The translations under genes and the position numbers were made by a program. The notes beneath the pieces are model-generated. The model was given only the letters and a program-made list of their open reading frames with translations. It searched no databases and was not told the DNA's origin. This document shows positions 1 to 12,426 of a stretch of 64,000 bases of DNA, in pieces. Positions within the stretch are counted from its first letter, which is position 1. Each line of letters starts with the position of its first letter. The stretch lies in the NCBI RefSeq assembly GCF_019112545.1, contig NW_025064898.1, positions 12,411 through 76,410 of the forward strand. The letters run 5' to 3'. Source of the DNA: Guyanagaster necrorhizus. Taxonomy: Eukaryota > Basidiomycota > Agaricomycetes > Agaricales > Physalacriaceae.

Positions 1-87
1 TCTACTGGCTAATGATTCTCAGTTACTAGCATATTCTAGTGTGTTATGCAGAATTTGCAAATTATAGGGCTGGACATGTAGCCTGCA
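1..87. other. unassigned left edge, not homologous to pol
   Basis: The first 87 bases do not match the reverse transcriptase to RNase H linker that precedes the homologous sequence in element G. Homology to G (about 17733 onward) starts near position 88. This is therefore a junction with unrelated DNA, either a further insertion or a rearrangement inside element A. No gene is seen. Confidence 0.4.
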
Positions 88-2313
88 TATCACCAGGATG
101 GAAGGTTCTGAGTGGAAGCCGACTCCAGTGAAGGCACAATTGGAGCCATACTTTCACAGGAACAGGACAACAAGTGGCAACCAGTCGCCTTTATGTCAAA
201 GGCACTCATGGTAACAGAGCACAACTATGAAATCTACAATAAAGAACTCCTTGCTATAATGCTCGCCCTTGCTGAATGGCGGCATTACCTCATTGGAGCC
301 AATCAAACCTTCGAGATCTGGACAGATCATCAGAACCTTCAATACTTCCATCAACCCCAAAAGCTAAATCGCAGACAAGCCAGATGGGTCATGGAACTAT
401 CACAGTATGATTATACACTCCATCATAAGGCTGGAGTGGCAAACAAGAAAGCCGATCTTCTCAGCCGCAGGGTGGATCACAACCAGGGAGAAGATGACAA
501 CAAAGAGGTCGTATTATTACGGCTGGAGCACTTCCAGGCAATGATTATGCCAACGGAAGAAGAGATGCATGAACACATCAAAAGCGCCACTTGGGATCCC
601 CACAAGTGAGATCAAAGAATCGCCCCATCACTCAACCATGAGCACGAGCTAAAGAAAGAAGGGGGATTGATCCGTTATGATGAACGAATCTACATTCCGA
701 GGGATCAAAGGCTTTGAGGTGATATCATCGCTATCTGCCATGATCATGTGACTGCTGGACATCCTGAGATCACAAAAACCAAAGAACTGGTCTTGAAGAA
801 ATATTGGTGGCTAAAAATGGACTATGATATCACCCAATATATCAAGGCATGCGAGGTTTGTCAGTGTGGCAAGACTTCAATACAACTCTGAGCAGCCCCA
901 TTACACCCAAATGAGGTCCCTTTATCACTATGGACCCACATTTCGGTAGATATGATAACCAAGCTTCTCAAAAGTGATGGCTATAATGCTATCATCATCA
1001 TAGTTGATCACTTCTCTAAGGTGATCATTCCGATCGCCTGCTCAACAGAATTAACATCTGAGGGATGGGCAAAAGTACTGTGGGATGAGGTCTATGCAAA
1101 GTACAGCATGCCTCAAGTAGTAATTTCGGACAGAGGACCACAATTCGTCTCCAAATTCTTGGATGATTTATACTGACTCCTCAATATCAAACGAAATGCT
1201 TCAATGGCATATCACCTACAGACAGACAGCTAAACAGAACAGGCCAACCAGGAAATAGAAAAGTACCTATGACTTTTTGTCAATTACTGACAGGATGACT
1301 GGACAGAATGGCTAGCGTTGGCTGCATTCCAATACAATAACAGAATTCACTCGGCAATGAGTAAAACACCATTCTTTGTGAATTATGAACAAAATCCACC
1401 AGTTGCACAAGTGGAATGGCCACACACTATAATGCCCACCTCAACGAACTTTGCAACAATGATGACAAAGATCCACAAGGACACCAAAAAGGCCCTTGAA
1501 CAAACTGCTTCAACAATAAAGAAGCAGTATGACAAGCACCGATGCCCATCACATGAATATTCAGTCAATGACAAGATATGGCTGGATACGACAAACCTCC
1601 ATCTCTCTAGACCAAAGCAGAAACTGTCAGACAAACAAACAGGCCCCTTCAAAGTGTTACATAAAATCGGAAACTCTGCATACAGGTTGCAGATCCTCAT
1701 AACCTGGAAAATTCATAATGTCTTTAACGAAACATTATTGACATCATATGTGGTGTCAGCCTTTCCAAACCAAGAAAAGCCACCACCACCTCCACCAGAC
1801 CTCATTGACAATGAAGAACACTATGAAATCGATGAGGTTCTAAACCACAGAACTCATAAGGTTTGAGCACATAGCAGAGACATGAAAACAACTGTTGACT
1901 ATCTAGTCAGCTGGAAAGGATATGGACCAGAATCAAACCAATGGGTCAATGAAAAATATATGAATGCGGAGGACACCATCCAAGACTATGAACACAGAAT
2001 CAATACATTAGATGTGAAGGGGGTCATGTTCAACATTATGTCAAAAACATCATCCGACAAGAGGTCAAAGTCAGCAATCATGGGGAATGTCTCAATGACA
2101 ACAGGAAGAGAGATGAGATCTAGTCAGATATACATCAACCAATCTTCCTCCAGCAGAGAACATGTTAACAAGGACGATGAAGATGACTCTGCGACAAGCG
2201 AGCTACAAATAATGGAGATGGTGACACCTTTGACTCGTTGGAAGCCTACATGGCAAGTGCTGATGGGTCCAGCAGATCGGCCACCTCCTTCTGGCGAGGA
2301 GGACTTACCCTAA
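88..2313 (+). pseudogene. Element A pol remnant: RNase H, integrase, chromodomain
   Basis: An open stretch at 112-609 encodes RNase H with the acidic pattern [15 protein letters not shown] and WTDHQNL. Integrase follows over about 560-1760. It shows the HHCC-type zinc region (HDHVTAGH and CEVCQ), the catalytic aspartates in SVDMIT and ISDRGPQF, and the region around the glutamate (TEQANQEIEKYL). A GPF motif lies in TGPFKVLHKIG. The chromodomain (about 1830-2010) has VDYLVSWKGYGPESNQW and ends in an acidic serine-rich tail. At least eight in-frame stops break the frame, for example at 607-609 and before AHSRDMKTT at about 1864, most of them TGA where G has CGA. It is a dead copy. Identification of the domains is secure; the exact 5' limit is not. 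Confidence 0.9.
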
Positions 2314-2350
2314 CTTAACCATCAGGATGATGATCTTAAGAAGAGGGTAA

Positions 2351-2878
2351 TGTTACAATTTTTCCTATTTTTTCCTATTTTTCTTTTTCTTTCTCTCAGA
2401 AATGACCCCTATTTCACTTAGTCAGGGGGCTTAGGCCAGCACTTAGAACCATGGGAATGCTTAGCTCAGCAACCTAAGTTGGTCATTCTCCTGTTGCATT
2501 GCTGTGTGCTGTGAAGGGAGAGACAATATCTCTTTGGTCGCCAACTGGCAGTGCAACGACCACAGCACAACAGCAAGACAACAGCTTTTGTGGAGAGCCT
2601 GGCAATGGTGGGGGGAACAGCTCTACAGCAGACAATATCTTTTGTGAATGTTTATTTATAGCACAATAACAGAACAGTATATAAGTAGTATAGCTCTTGC
2701 TGTAATACCCCAGCTTCGAGCTAAAGTTTATTCTCTACCATCCTATCTTGAGCGACTTGCAATGCCTTGACCACACATCTCTGTTAACACATCAGTGAAC
2801 TCAGTCAGACATACCCGAAGTGCGAGGTACCGAACTGTTTATCACGTGTTAATAGTCACATAGAGTTTGGGCTTAACA
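2351..2878 (+). repeat. 3' LTR of element A (528 bp, long-LTR subfamily)
   Basis: It starts TGTTACAATTTTTCC and ends TTAACA. It is alignable end to end with the two 527-bp LTRs of element G. It carries a TATA-like stretch (TATATAAG) about 30 bp before CAGCTTCGAGCTAA, the predicted mRNA 5' end. Confidence 0.9.
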
Positions 2879-3258
2879 AGAACATGCCAATTGAGTGGGC
2901 TTGAGTGCACACATAGAGTCCAGCAGAGTGTGTGGGCATCGATGAAGCTATTGGCAATGTCACCCTTGAGTCAGAGCCCAAGGATCTGGATGGACAGAAC
3001 AGAGTTCTGTCAGAAAAGCAAACTGGAGTGTCCTTTAGAGTGTCATCTGATGGATGAGATAGGGAGGAGTTGAAGTGAGTGTGAAGTGTAGATGGCTTAT
3101 CCAAGTTGATATTTGAACTGAGTAGTTATGATGATATACATGGCTTTATATACTAATGGTAGCTAACTCTGAGTCAGGTTCCATTGGGTTCTAGTGTCAA
3201 TATTCACTACCAAGTTCAGAGTCTAGATATTACAATATGAAATATGAATGTGAAATAT
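2879..3258 (-). repeat. 3' LTR of element C, first segment
   Basis: The sequence aligns with the complete C-type LTR at 27546-28043 from its fifth base onward. It is cut on the left by element A and on the right by element B, and it continues at 20442-20560. The last five bases (AAATA, 3254-3258) are the left target duplication of B. Confidence 0.88.
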
Positions 3259-3731
3259 GTTAGACCCAAGTTGCACATGATTATAAACACATGATAAACT
3301 GACATCACTTCACACTTTGAGTAGAATGTCAGAGTTCACTGTATGTGAATGATAGTCTTTGTAGTAACAAGGCTATAGAAACTGGCTTGAGTGGAAATGA
3401 TGTAGAATAAACTTTAGCTTGAAGCTGGAGTTATACCAGTGAGAGTGAGCTTCTTAAATACTGTATATCATAAGCTAATAATACTTCTACCTATTGTGTC
3501 TTTCTGTGTTCATTACGCTCTTTGTTCTTGGGCATCATTACTGTACATAAAAAGGTGATTGTGCATCATCAGGCAATGTCATTGCATTAAAAGACAATGA
3601 TGGACTCAGCTAGTTGTGATAATGTAAGCTTCATTCCACAGTCTTAAGCACTTACCCCTAGTGCCCTGACTAAGTATGAATAGGGGTTAGGTCGAAGAAT
3701 AAAAGGAAGAATAAAAGGAAAAATCATAACA
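3259..3731 (-). repeat. 3' LTR of element B (473 bp, short-LTR subfamily)
   Basis: Read on the plus strand it is bounded by TGTTAGACCC and AATCATAACA. It is alignable with the LTRs of D, E and F and with the split 5' LTR of B. The predicted transcript start and primer-matching segment are seen as TTTAGCTTGAAGCTGG (minus sense CAGCTTCAAGCTAAA). Confidence 0.9.
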
Positions 3732-3745
3732 TTACCCTCTCCTTA

Positions 3746-6700
3746 AGACCATTGTCCTAATGGCTTAATTTAGAGATAATTTGTAGTCTCATATAGCATC
3801 ATTGGTGTTCATATACTTTTTGTTAACCCACTGGTTGGATTCAGATCTGTAACCCTTCCAACTGACAAGATAGTCCACAGTGGTTGTCATGCTGCCCCCT
3901 TTTACTCTGATTTTTTGAAGTTTGTGATATAAGACTTGGTCAACTTTATAGTGTTCTTTATCATTGATTAGATCAGATGGCAGCAGGGGCAGGCACTCCT
4001 GATTGAGAAACACCAATGTGATATAGAGGGATAGTAATAATTCATTAAAGACATTGTGGATTTTTCAGGTAGGTGGTAAATAAAGTTTATAAGTGCTAGC
4101 CCTGACTTTGAAGGTTATTATAAAGGGGCCAATGCATTTGTTAGCCAGTTTGCACTTTGGGCAAGGTAAATGGAGGTTGGTGGTATCCAGCCAGACTTTA
4201 TTATTTGGTGTGTAATTATGTGCTGGCTGGCAATGCTTGTTGTAATGCTGTTTCATGGTTGTTGCAGCACATTCAAGCACTGTCTTGGTTTTAGTGTGAA
4301 TTTTTGTCATAGTAGAGACAAAGTCTATGGATGTGGGGGTTGTCATATGATAATGTTCAGTTTGTGTAACATGTGGATGGTGGCCATGATTAATGAAGAA
4401 GGGAGTCTTCTCTGTCACAGAATATACTCGGTTATTGTGTTGAAAGGTGGCAAGGGCCAGCCACTCCATCCGGTCATCCTGTCAGTAATTGATGAATAAA
4501 CAAAGGTATTTTTCTATCTCCTGATTGGCATGTTCTGTCTGTCTGTCTGTTTGTGGATAATATGTGGTTGATGCATTGCATTTAATGTTTAATAGGCAGT
4601 ACAAGTCATTGAGGAACTTGGAGACAAATTGAAGTCCCCTATTTGAGATGACTACCTGTAGCATCTCATATTTGGTGTAGACCTTGTTGTGGAGGATCTT
4701 TGCCCATCCTTCTGAAGTCAGCTCTGTTGAGCATATGATCAGAATGATCACCTTTGAGAATCAGTTGACAATAACAATGATAGCATCATAGCCATTACAG
4801 TCTGAAAGTCCAGTAATCATATCAATGGAAATGTGAGTTCATGGTGATGATGGAACCTCATTTGGATGTAATAGTGCTGCATGGGCCTGGATTAATAATT
4901 TCCCTCATTGACAGACTTCACATGCTTTGATATAAGCAGTGATATCATTATTCATTTTAGGTCATCAGTATTCCTGCAGAATCAGTTCCTTCATTTTGGC
5001 AATGCCAGAGTGTCTAGTGATTGCATGGTCATGACAGGTGGCAATGATCTTGCCATATAGTCTTTGATCATGCAGAATATAAATTTGCCTATCATAGCAA
5101 ATTAGACCCTCATCCTTTGTCATGCCATGCTTGTAGTTGAGAGAAGGGGCCACCTGCTGATCCCACTTGTGGCTGTCTCTAGTGGCACTTTTAATGTACT
5201 CATGAATCTCCTCTTCTGTTGGCATTATCATGGCTCAGAAGTGTTCAGACTATAGGAGTGTGACACTTTCATTATTGGTCCCCTCTTGATTGTGATCTGC
5301 CCATCGGCTTAGAAGGTCAGCCTTCTTGTTTGCCATGCTGGCCTTGTAGTGAAGAGTGTATTGATATTGGCTGAGTTTGGTGACCTATCTGGCCTGTCAG
5401 CAATTCAGTTTTTAAGACTGATGGAAATAGTGGAGATTTTGATGATCTGTCTAAATCTCAAAGACTTCTATGGCCTCAATCAAATAATGCTGCCACTCTT
5501 CTAGGGCAAGTATGATGGCAAGTAGTTCCTTATCATAGATTTCATAATTCTGCTCTGTAACCATAAGCACTTTAGAGAGGAATGCAACCAGTCACCACTT
5601 CTTATCTTGCTTCTGAGAGAGCACTGCACTGATCACGCCCTTGCTGGAGTCAGCTTCAACCCAGAATTTTCCTTCCTGAGTGGGAATAGTGAGAACAACA
5701 TCCTTGGCTAGTCATCATTTCAGGTCATTGAATGCAGTCTGTTGGGAGAGGCCTCAGAGCCAAGAAGCATGGTCAGTTAGCTGAGTCATCAGCCAGACTA
5801 TCTTGCTGTAGTTCTGTATAAATTGCCAGTAGAAGTTTGTGAACCCAAGGAAAGATTGTAATTCCTTTTTCTTGGCAGATTTGAGCCACTCTGTTACTTC
5901 TGCCATCTTGATGAGGTCCATGTGGATACTTCCCTTGCTGATAATAACTCTGAAGTATTCAGTTTCAAGCACTTTGAATTTGCACTTCTCTGCTTTGAGG
6001 AATAGTTTGTGTTTCCTCATGAGAGTTAATACCTGTCGAATCAGCTTTCAGTGTTTCTCCTTCATTTTTGATATAATCAGAATGTCATCAAGATAGATCA
6101 TGATCTTTCCCATGGTGATGAGATCTTTGAAGATGTCATTCATCATCCATTGAAAAGTCATGGAGGAGTTGGTGAGACTGAAAAACATCACAGTTAGTTT
6201 GAACAATCCTCAATTGGTTCTGAATGCTGCCTTCCACTCATCCCCCTTTTTTATTTGGATGTTGTTGTACCCCTATTGGACATCAAGCTTAGTGTAATAT
6301 TTGGCACCATAGAGTTTATTCATCAGTTCTGAGATTAAAGGGAGAGAGTATTGATTTTTGATGGTCATTTTATTAAGCTTTTAGTAGTCCTAGACTGGCT
6401 GAAGCTTTCCATCCTTCTTTTTAATAAAGAAGAACAGCGATGCCATAGGAGATTTGGATAGTTGGATCCATCTGCTGGATAAGTTTTTGTCTAAAAACTT
6501 ATTGAGTTTCTGCTGTTTGTTATTGCCAAGGGGGTAAGTTTTGCAGTCCAGATTGGCATTGGCATTTGAGATTAGCTCAATAGCATGATCTCAGGGTTTT
6601 AGCTATGGCAATTCATCAAAACACTCTTTTTTGAACAGGTCCCAGAAGTCTCATGCTTATTCAGGCACTATTTCCTTGAATGTCTTCTTCTCTTTGTGCT

Positions 6701-7655
6701 CATTGGCCCTGGCAGCTAAATCATTAGCATGGTGGATGGTCCAAATGTGAATCTCATATTGCAGATTGATGGTGAGGATGGTTTCTCCATCCTTCATCTC
6801 CTTGTCCCATCGATCTTCTGAATCTTCATTGGGCAATTCAAAAGAAAGTTTTTGACATTGGCATCTAGCAAATGTGATTCTTCTGGTCTTCTAATTGATC
6901 AGTGGGTTGTGGTGTATGGGCCAGTTGTGACTAAGGAAGATTTCCTTGGTTCTGAGATCTGTTACTGCTAAGTTGATTCATTCAGAGTGATCTTTGATGG
7001 TGAGTTAGAACTCAATGAACTCAGTGATTGACTCAGCTTGATTTTTGGTTCCATCCACATTATATACCAGAATGGGGGCCACTGTGGCCTGGGTTGAGAG
7101 TTTATGCTTGTTGATAAAAGCTTGATTAATAAAGCTTCTGGTGCATCTGCTGTCAATTAAAGCAGTTACTGTGTGCACTGCTTGGGATGTGAGAGTTTTG
7201 ATTTGGACTTTAGTAATGAGGTCCCATCCTAGGACCTTAGTTCGATGGATAAATTTTCATGGCCTGCAGAGTTCATCGAGCCACTCAAGGGCCTGGCATC
7301 ATGTTGCCTACTTTATCCTTTCAATTACTTCATCAACCACTTCCTTGGTCTGTGTTTGATGGACTCAGTTTTGAAGAATGGCTGCTGCTGCAGCCCTATC
7401 TTTTGTGTTTTTAATGACTCTCCAGGTCCACTCAGTGTCAAAGGGTTTGAGCCAAGTAGTGAGGCTCTCTGCCCTGGTTTGGCCCTTAGGCATTTGAGGT
7501 TTTTGCTTAGGCAATTCTTTGATGTGTAGGCTAGTTCAGAGTATATTCGAATGCTTAGAGGACATATGTGTAACTACAAAGATACTATCAGTCCAACTAG
7601 CAGCTGGAGGTTGCATACCGTTAATTTCTTTGGCCAGCTCAGTGGAATTGCTCAC
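3746..7655 (-). pseudogene. Element B pol remnant
   Basis: Read on the minus strand from right to left, the gag-proximal pol linker and protease region lie at about 6900-7655. Reverse transcriptase follows at about 5754-6560 and includes an intact YLDD near 6090. RNase H is at about 5290-5730. Integrase is at about 4065-5240, with HDHAITRHSGIAK for the zinc region and the DDE-type core (VISNRGLQF; second half TDRQTEHANQEIEKYL). The chromodomain is at 3786-4016 (VDYLVSWKGYRSESNQW). The total matches G's pol in length. Stops and frameshifts occur in every domain, and some catalytic context is changed (SDRG to SNRG), so it is inactive. The pol frame begins overlapping the gag stop in the same -1 arrangement as G. 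Confidence 0.88.
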
Positions 7656-10600
7656 TGACTGGCCCTGTCTTTTACCTCCTCAACCTTCATTTAATTTTCT
7701 AGTTCTTTCTCTTCTTTCTGTAAGTCCATGATCTGGGCTCAGATGTCTTCATGAGTTCACTTCTTCTTTGGACAATCCTTCACTATGTGCCTCTTTTGTC
7801 TGCAATTGAAACACTTTCCTTCCTTCTTCATACAGTCTATGTCTATTGGCTTCCTGGCTCTAGTATATGTAGTTCCCATCCCTGTCTTCTGCATGCTGTA
7901 GGAGGGGGCCATAGAGGATTCTGATGATTTTCTGGCAGTTGTCCCTGATGACTTATTTGAGGTTGGTGGGGTCAGCTTTTTTGAGTAATCTTGCAGCATC
8001 AATGATTCCACTTTCTGCCTTTGTTGTTCCTTATATATCTCGATGATCCTCTCCTTCCACTCATCATAGCCTATAGGCATGAGGGCTTGCATGCTGATTG
8101 CTGAGATCATCATGATGTAGGAGGAGGAGATGCCTTGCTTGAGAGCCTTGACCATTCTCTCATTATTGGCAGTGTTGTCCTAAATTCCAGCAAGCTTTGC
8201 TAGTCATTCCAGCTCATTGAAGTAGTCTATTGCTGCTTTATTGGCCATCTTGTACTCTTTGATCTTCTGCTTATGTACTTCTTATACTGCAGAATCAATA
8301 AACTTGTTATGGAGTATTTGTTTAAATGTAGGCCAAGAAGAGTAGTGGTAATGCCTTTGGATTGTTGATTGAAAGTTTGGAAAAATGAGAATCTACTACA
8401 TTTTAGCCTTCTCCTTCAGGTAGAAGGTGGCAAAGGCTATCTTGTTCATGTTCATTTCCAGATATCTGATGTAGACCTTGAAATATTATTCACAGTCCAT
8501 AAGAAATCTGTCAATATCATCAGAGGCCTCCTTGAAAGGGTGAGGCTTTCAGAGCAGATCTAGTCAACACTGTAGGACTGCTGCATCATTTGGTAGTGCA
8601 CCCATCAGGTTGGGCCATTCAGAGAACAGGGGTCATCACCACTCTTGGAGTGGTCCAGGAAAGGAATAGAGGGATTTATTATCAGCAACTGGGCTCTCAT
8701 CAGAGGGTTCTTCTTTTCAGACTATAACTTCATCTCTGATCATAAACCCTAGGTAAACTACCTCAGAGTTATCTTGAATTAGCTCTTTTCCAGTCCCACT
8801 TCCCATTGCTTCATCAGCCAGAGGCTGGATCCCAAGTATTCAGCTTTCTTTGCTAGTCCAAGAGTTTCAGTAGAAGACTGGGACCTCTGTTGGTGTGGCC
8901 CAGGACTGTGTCAGCTGAGTTGCTGTTGATTGGAAGGAGATGGCAGAGTGCAAAAATATGCTTTGGATCAAGGGGGCTATGTATACAGCTTGTTTCAAGG
9001 TTATGGGTGGTGACCACAGCATTAGTTGGATGGGTTTTGGTACTTAGTATGCTGGTGGTTGTCAAACAGAGTCTTTGGGATGTTTTTTACTGTATTGCAC
9101 AGTAGTGTAGTTGGTAGCTGCATGCCTTAGGATTTCTGTCTTTCCATCAGTTGTGAAATGTAAATATAATTGTCTCATCTGCAATACCAACTAAGTGGCA
9201 TTGTGCTATAAGAAATTTATCCCCCACAGGTAAAGCTTCTGGTACTGCTGTACTTGAGCCTCCTGTATTGCCTGCTCCAGCTCTTCTTCATCAGTATCTT
9301 CTGTTATTCCATATGCAAGTTTCTCTCCAGTGTGGGGCAGGTCACTACTCTCAGTTTCCTCATCCTGCTTATCCTCAGCATCCTCTCCTTCCTTGAGGAG
9401 AGAAGCAGCAGGCAGGTCATAGAAACTCTCTCCATCTCTTTGAGGTCATATTGTCATCCTGCTGCCTTGACTGGGTGCTTAGCCCAGCAGTGGGGCTTGA
9501 AGGGCTAGCAGTTTAGAGGTAGCTGGCAGGGGGCTGGCTTCTGATATCAGAGTTATACTGATTCCCTCTGTTGCTTTTGCCATCTCCACTTGCTCATGAT
9601 AAAGCTAGATGTTTCTTCGGTACCTGTCATTGAGAAGTTGCCTGACCACTTGGCTTCTAAGGAACCCTCAGAGGGCCCAGGCAGGGATGTGGGCAGTGCC
9701 AGAGACTCGTAGCCTGTAGTGTCTGAGGATGGACTCATTGTCCCCAAATATGGTGTTGATGCTGGGTGTTTGCTGGAGAGAGAAATATTGAGGGGTTGGG
9801 GGGTGAGAGAAAGATTTAAAGACTGATACCCCAGCAGTGATGGTCTCATTTCTCTAGCAGTTTTCACTCCATGAGTTGAAGTTGGTACTTGGCTCCCAGA
9901 AGATAGGGGTTGAGAGAGATGGGTCAGCTTGTACAGATGCAAGTATGGATGTGATCTTAGGCTAGATTCTATATTAGTTGGTGATATTAGCCCTCTCCAG
10001 TTGAGCCCTTTTGATGGCCCACTGCTCTTTCTGATGCTTCCTGTCATACTCAGTGGCTTCCCTTCTTTGTCTGCCACTCTTGATGATATACTCCTCAAGC
10101 TGGCTGCAAACTGACTGCAGTGTGGCTCACTGCCTTTCTCCTTCTTGTCAGATGGCTTTGTCATAGTTAAAGAGAATGTTGGAGTTCTAGGTGGGGAAGT
10201 ACTGATAAATGATTTCATTCCTTGCTTCTCAGTTTTGCCACTCATCATTGAGCCAGTCTGAGGGTGCCCTCCTCATTCCACTGCTTGTCCTGACTGAGTG
10301 GAAGGGTGAAGAGGCAGGGCTATGAGGCTAGCTACTAGGTGGGGTGGAGTGGGGTCTTAGAGCCATCCAAGTGGGACTGAGGGAGTCCCTGGCATAGTTA
10401 TCAATCCCAAGGGTTCAAGAGGCCCCAGAAGAGTCAGGAGAGGGAGACTGCTGAAAGAAGTCACCTGGGATGTTCTCATCCTCATAGTTGGGGGCAGAGG
10501 TTTATTGCTAAGGATTCCTCAATCCTGTGAGGTGAGTGTTGCTATTTCAGCTGTTGGATCTTAGAGGGTATTGGTGTCTTTCTTCTTCTTAAATGTCCCC

Positions 10601-10660
10601 TTGATTCATGCTGCTAGGTCTGGCTTCAGGTAAGAGGCTTGTTGGGGTCTGATAGGATGC
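7652..10660 (-). pseudogene. Element B gag remnant
   Basis: The capsid-like part and CCHC knuckle are at 7757-8155 (CFNCRQKRHIVKDC), followed by a basic tail. The knuckle is a nucleic-acid-binding motif of Ty3-type gag. Upstream, the serine/proline-rich frame is open at 9553-10248. In this copy the alternative, charged frame runs without a shift from the MAKATEG segment (about 9580) through GESFYDLP to EDTDEEELEQ (about 9270). In G, E and F the same two halves lie in different frames. Stops at several points make this a pseudogene. Confidence 0.8.
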
Positions 10661-10891
10661 TCATTGGAATTTGGGGATATCATGGAGTGAGAGATCTGGG
10701 GTTATGTTTCATAGAATGTGTCAGATGTGTTGGAACTCATTATAGTGCCTGATTGCCCAGGCAGTAATTGAATAGTGTCCTCAGCATAGCTGAATGATCA
10801 TCAACAATCCTAGTAATGTTCTGATGATAGAAAAAAGGAGTTCAAAGAACTCACAATCAAAGTTCAGGTCTGATGTGTTGATAGAGGGTAT
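10661..10891 (-). pseudogene. Element B upstream small ORF with hydrophobic helix (start codon lost)
   Basis: It is homologous to the 77-codon ORF at 12482-12715 in G. The conserved segment reads FFELLFSIIRTLLGLL then IIQLC, followed by the SITAWAIRHYNEF-type juxtamembrane part, and ends at a TGA at 10661-10663 in the same place as in G. The initiator ATG is ATA here, and there are internal TGA codons where G has CGA or CGC-type codons. It is decayed but clearly recognisable. Confidence 0.75.
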
Positions 10892-10933
10892 TCGGTTTCC
10901 TCCACACTATGAGATGTGAGAAAAGAGAAGGGA

Positions 10934-10948
10934 CAGCTTTAAGCTAAT
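10934..10948 (-). promoter_or_regulatory. Primer-binding site of element B (self-priming type)
   Basis: The segment CAGCTTTAAGCTAAT directly abuts the 5' LTR. Its first 14 bases match the predicted mRNA 5' end inside the LTR (plus-strand 11105-11118, TTAGCTCAAAGCTG) in inverted orientation at 13 of 14 positions. See the corresponding sites in G and E. Confidence 0.65.
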
Positions 10949-11898
10949 TGTTAGATCCAAGTTGCATATGACTATAAATATGTGATAAACTGACATCACT
11001 TCACACTTTGAATGGAATGTCAGAGTTCATTATATGTGAATGATAGTCTTTGTAGTGACAAGGCTGTAGAAACTGGCTTGAGTGGAAATAGTGTAGAATA
11101 AACTTTAGCTCAAAGCTGGAATTATACCAGTGAGAGCAAGCTCCTTGAATACTGTACATTGTAGGCTAATAATACTTCTATCTATTGTGTCTTTCTGTAT
11201 TAATTATGCCCTTTGTATTAAGCCCAAATTCCATGTGACTATTAACATATAATAAACTGTTCAGAATCTTGCACTTCAGGTTAGACTGACAGAGTTCACT
11301 GATGTGTCAATAGCATTGTGTAGTCAAGGTGTTAGCAAGTAGCTTGAGATAAGATAGTGGAGAATAAACTTTAGCTTGATGCTGGGGTTTTACAATGAAA
11401 GCTAAGCTACTTAAATACTACTCAGCTATTAATAGAAGTTCACAAAAGATATTGTCTGTCATAGAGCTGTTACCCCTGCTATTGCCAGATTCTCCACAAA
11501 GGCTATTGTTCTGCTGTTGTGCTGTTGCTGCTGTGCTGCTGTTTAATAACAAAAGGAGCATTGTCTCTCCCTTCATAGCACACAGCAGCGAGTCAGAATA
11601 ATGGCTGACTGTAGTTGCTGACCAAGCTTTTCCATGATCATAAGCATTGGCCTAAGTGCCCTAACTAAGCAGAGATAAGGGTCATTTCTGAGGAAAAGAA
11701 AAAGAAATCAGAAAAAATCAGAAAAAATCATAATACTTTGTCCTTAGGCATCATTACCATACATAAAAAGATGATTGTGCATTTTTGGACAATATCATTG
11801 CATTGAAAGACAATAATAGACTTGGCTAATTGTGATAATATAAGCTTCATCTCACAGTCCTAAGCACTTACCCCTAGCACCCTGATTAAGCATGAATA
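10949..11898 (-). repeat. 5' LTR of element B, main part (contains solo LTR)
   Basis: The LTR starts at TGTTAGATCC (10949). It is interrupted by the solo LTR at 11216-11735, with its CTTTG duplication, and is cut again at 11898 by element G. The remainder (AATAGGGGTTAG onward) is at 20400-20441. Confidence 0.85.
11216..11735 (-). repeat. Solo LTR, long-LTR subfamily, inside B's 5' LTR
   Basis: This 520-bp reverse-oriented LTR is alignable with the LTRs of G. CTTTG at 11211-11215 and 11736-11740 is its 5-bp target duplication. The usual TG...CA ends have decayed to TA...TA. No internal sequence is present, so it is the product of LTR-LTR recombination. CA and TG dinucleotides replace most CpGs of G, but a few CpGs remain, for example near 11588. 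Confidence 0.88.
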
Positions 11899-12222
11899 TG
11901 TTACGATTTTTCCCATTTTTCTCTATTTTCTTTTCCCTTTTCCCAGAAACGACCCCTATTTCTGCCAGTCAGAGCGCCTAGACCAGCGCTTAGGACTGTG
12001 GGAACACTTAGCTCAGCAACCCAGTCGGTCATTGTCTTATCGTACGGCTGTGCGCTGCGAAGGGAAGACAATGCTCCTTTTGTCACTAAACAGCAGTAAC
12101 AGCAGCAACAACGATTGACCAGACAACAGCTTTTGTGGGAGGTCTAGCAACAGCAGGGGTAACAGCTCTACAGCAGACAATATCCTTTGTGAACAGTTAT
12201 TTATAACGCGATAACAGAACAG

Positions 12223-12230
12223 TATTTAAG
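12223..12230 (+). promoter_or_regulatory. TATA-like box of the G 5' LTR
   Basis: TATTTAAG lies about 33 bp before GCATTAAACTAA (12257-12268), the predicted start of the retrotransposon mRNA. Element A has TATATAAG at the equivalent place. The spacing suits a fungal pol II start. Confidence 0.6.
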
Positions 12231-12256
12231 TAGGCAGCTTTCACTGTAATAGCTCA

Positions 12257-12268
12257 GCATTAAACTAA
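12257..12268 (+). promoter_or_regulatory. Predicted mRNA 5' end that pairs with the primer site
   Basis: GCATTAAACTAA is the inverse of the primer site TTAGTTTAACGC (12427-12438) at 11 of 12 bases. The one mismatch is CA against CG, itself explained by CpG decay. In Tf1 the cleaved 5' end of the mRNA primes reverse transcription; this arrangement predicts the same here. Confidence 0.6.
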
Positions 12269-12426
12269 AGTTTATCTTCACCAAACTACTCTCGAGCTTC
12301 TACTACTTGCAAAGCCTTGTCCCACATTAACTTTTGCATCAGTGAACTCAGTCGGACATACCCGAAGTACAAGGTACCGAACTGTTTATCACGTGTTGAT
12401 AGTCATGTGGGGTTTGAGTCTAACAA

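Larger units (their letters stand above)
88..2883 (+). mobile_element. Element A: 3' half of a Ty3/gypsy chromovirus
   Basis: The visible part runs RNase H, integrase, chromodomain, polypurine tract (TTAAGAAGAGGGTAA just before the LTR) and a 528-bp 3' LTR. The 5' half lies outside the window or was lost at the junction near 88. The bases after the LTR (AGAAC, 2879-2883) resume a C-type LTR at its fifth position, so A inserted almost at the tip of element C's left LTR. AGAAC is the expected right copy of the target duplication; the left copy is not visible. CpG is partly decayed, so A is intermediate in age between G and B/E. Confidence 0.85.
11899..12425 (+). repeat. 5' LTR of element G (527 bp)
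   Basis: It runs from TGTTACGATT to TCTAACA. It differs from the 3' LTR at only six bases, all inside five CpG sites in the last 90 bp: 12335, 12370-12371, 12379, 12393 and 12406. The promoter lies within it (TATTTAAG at 12223). Confidence 0.95.
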
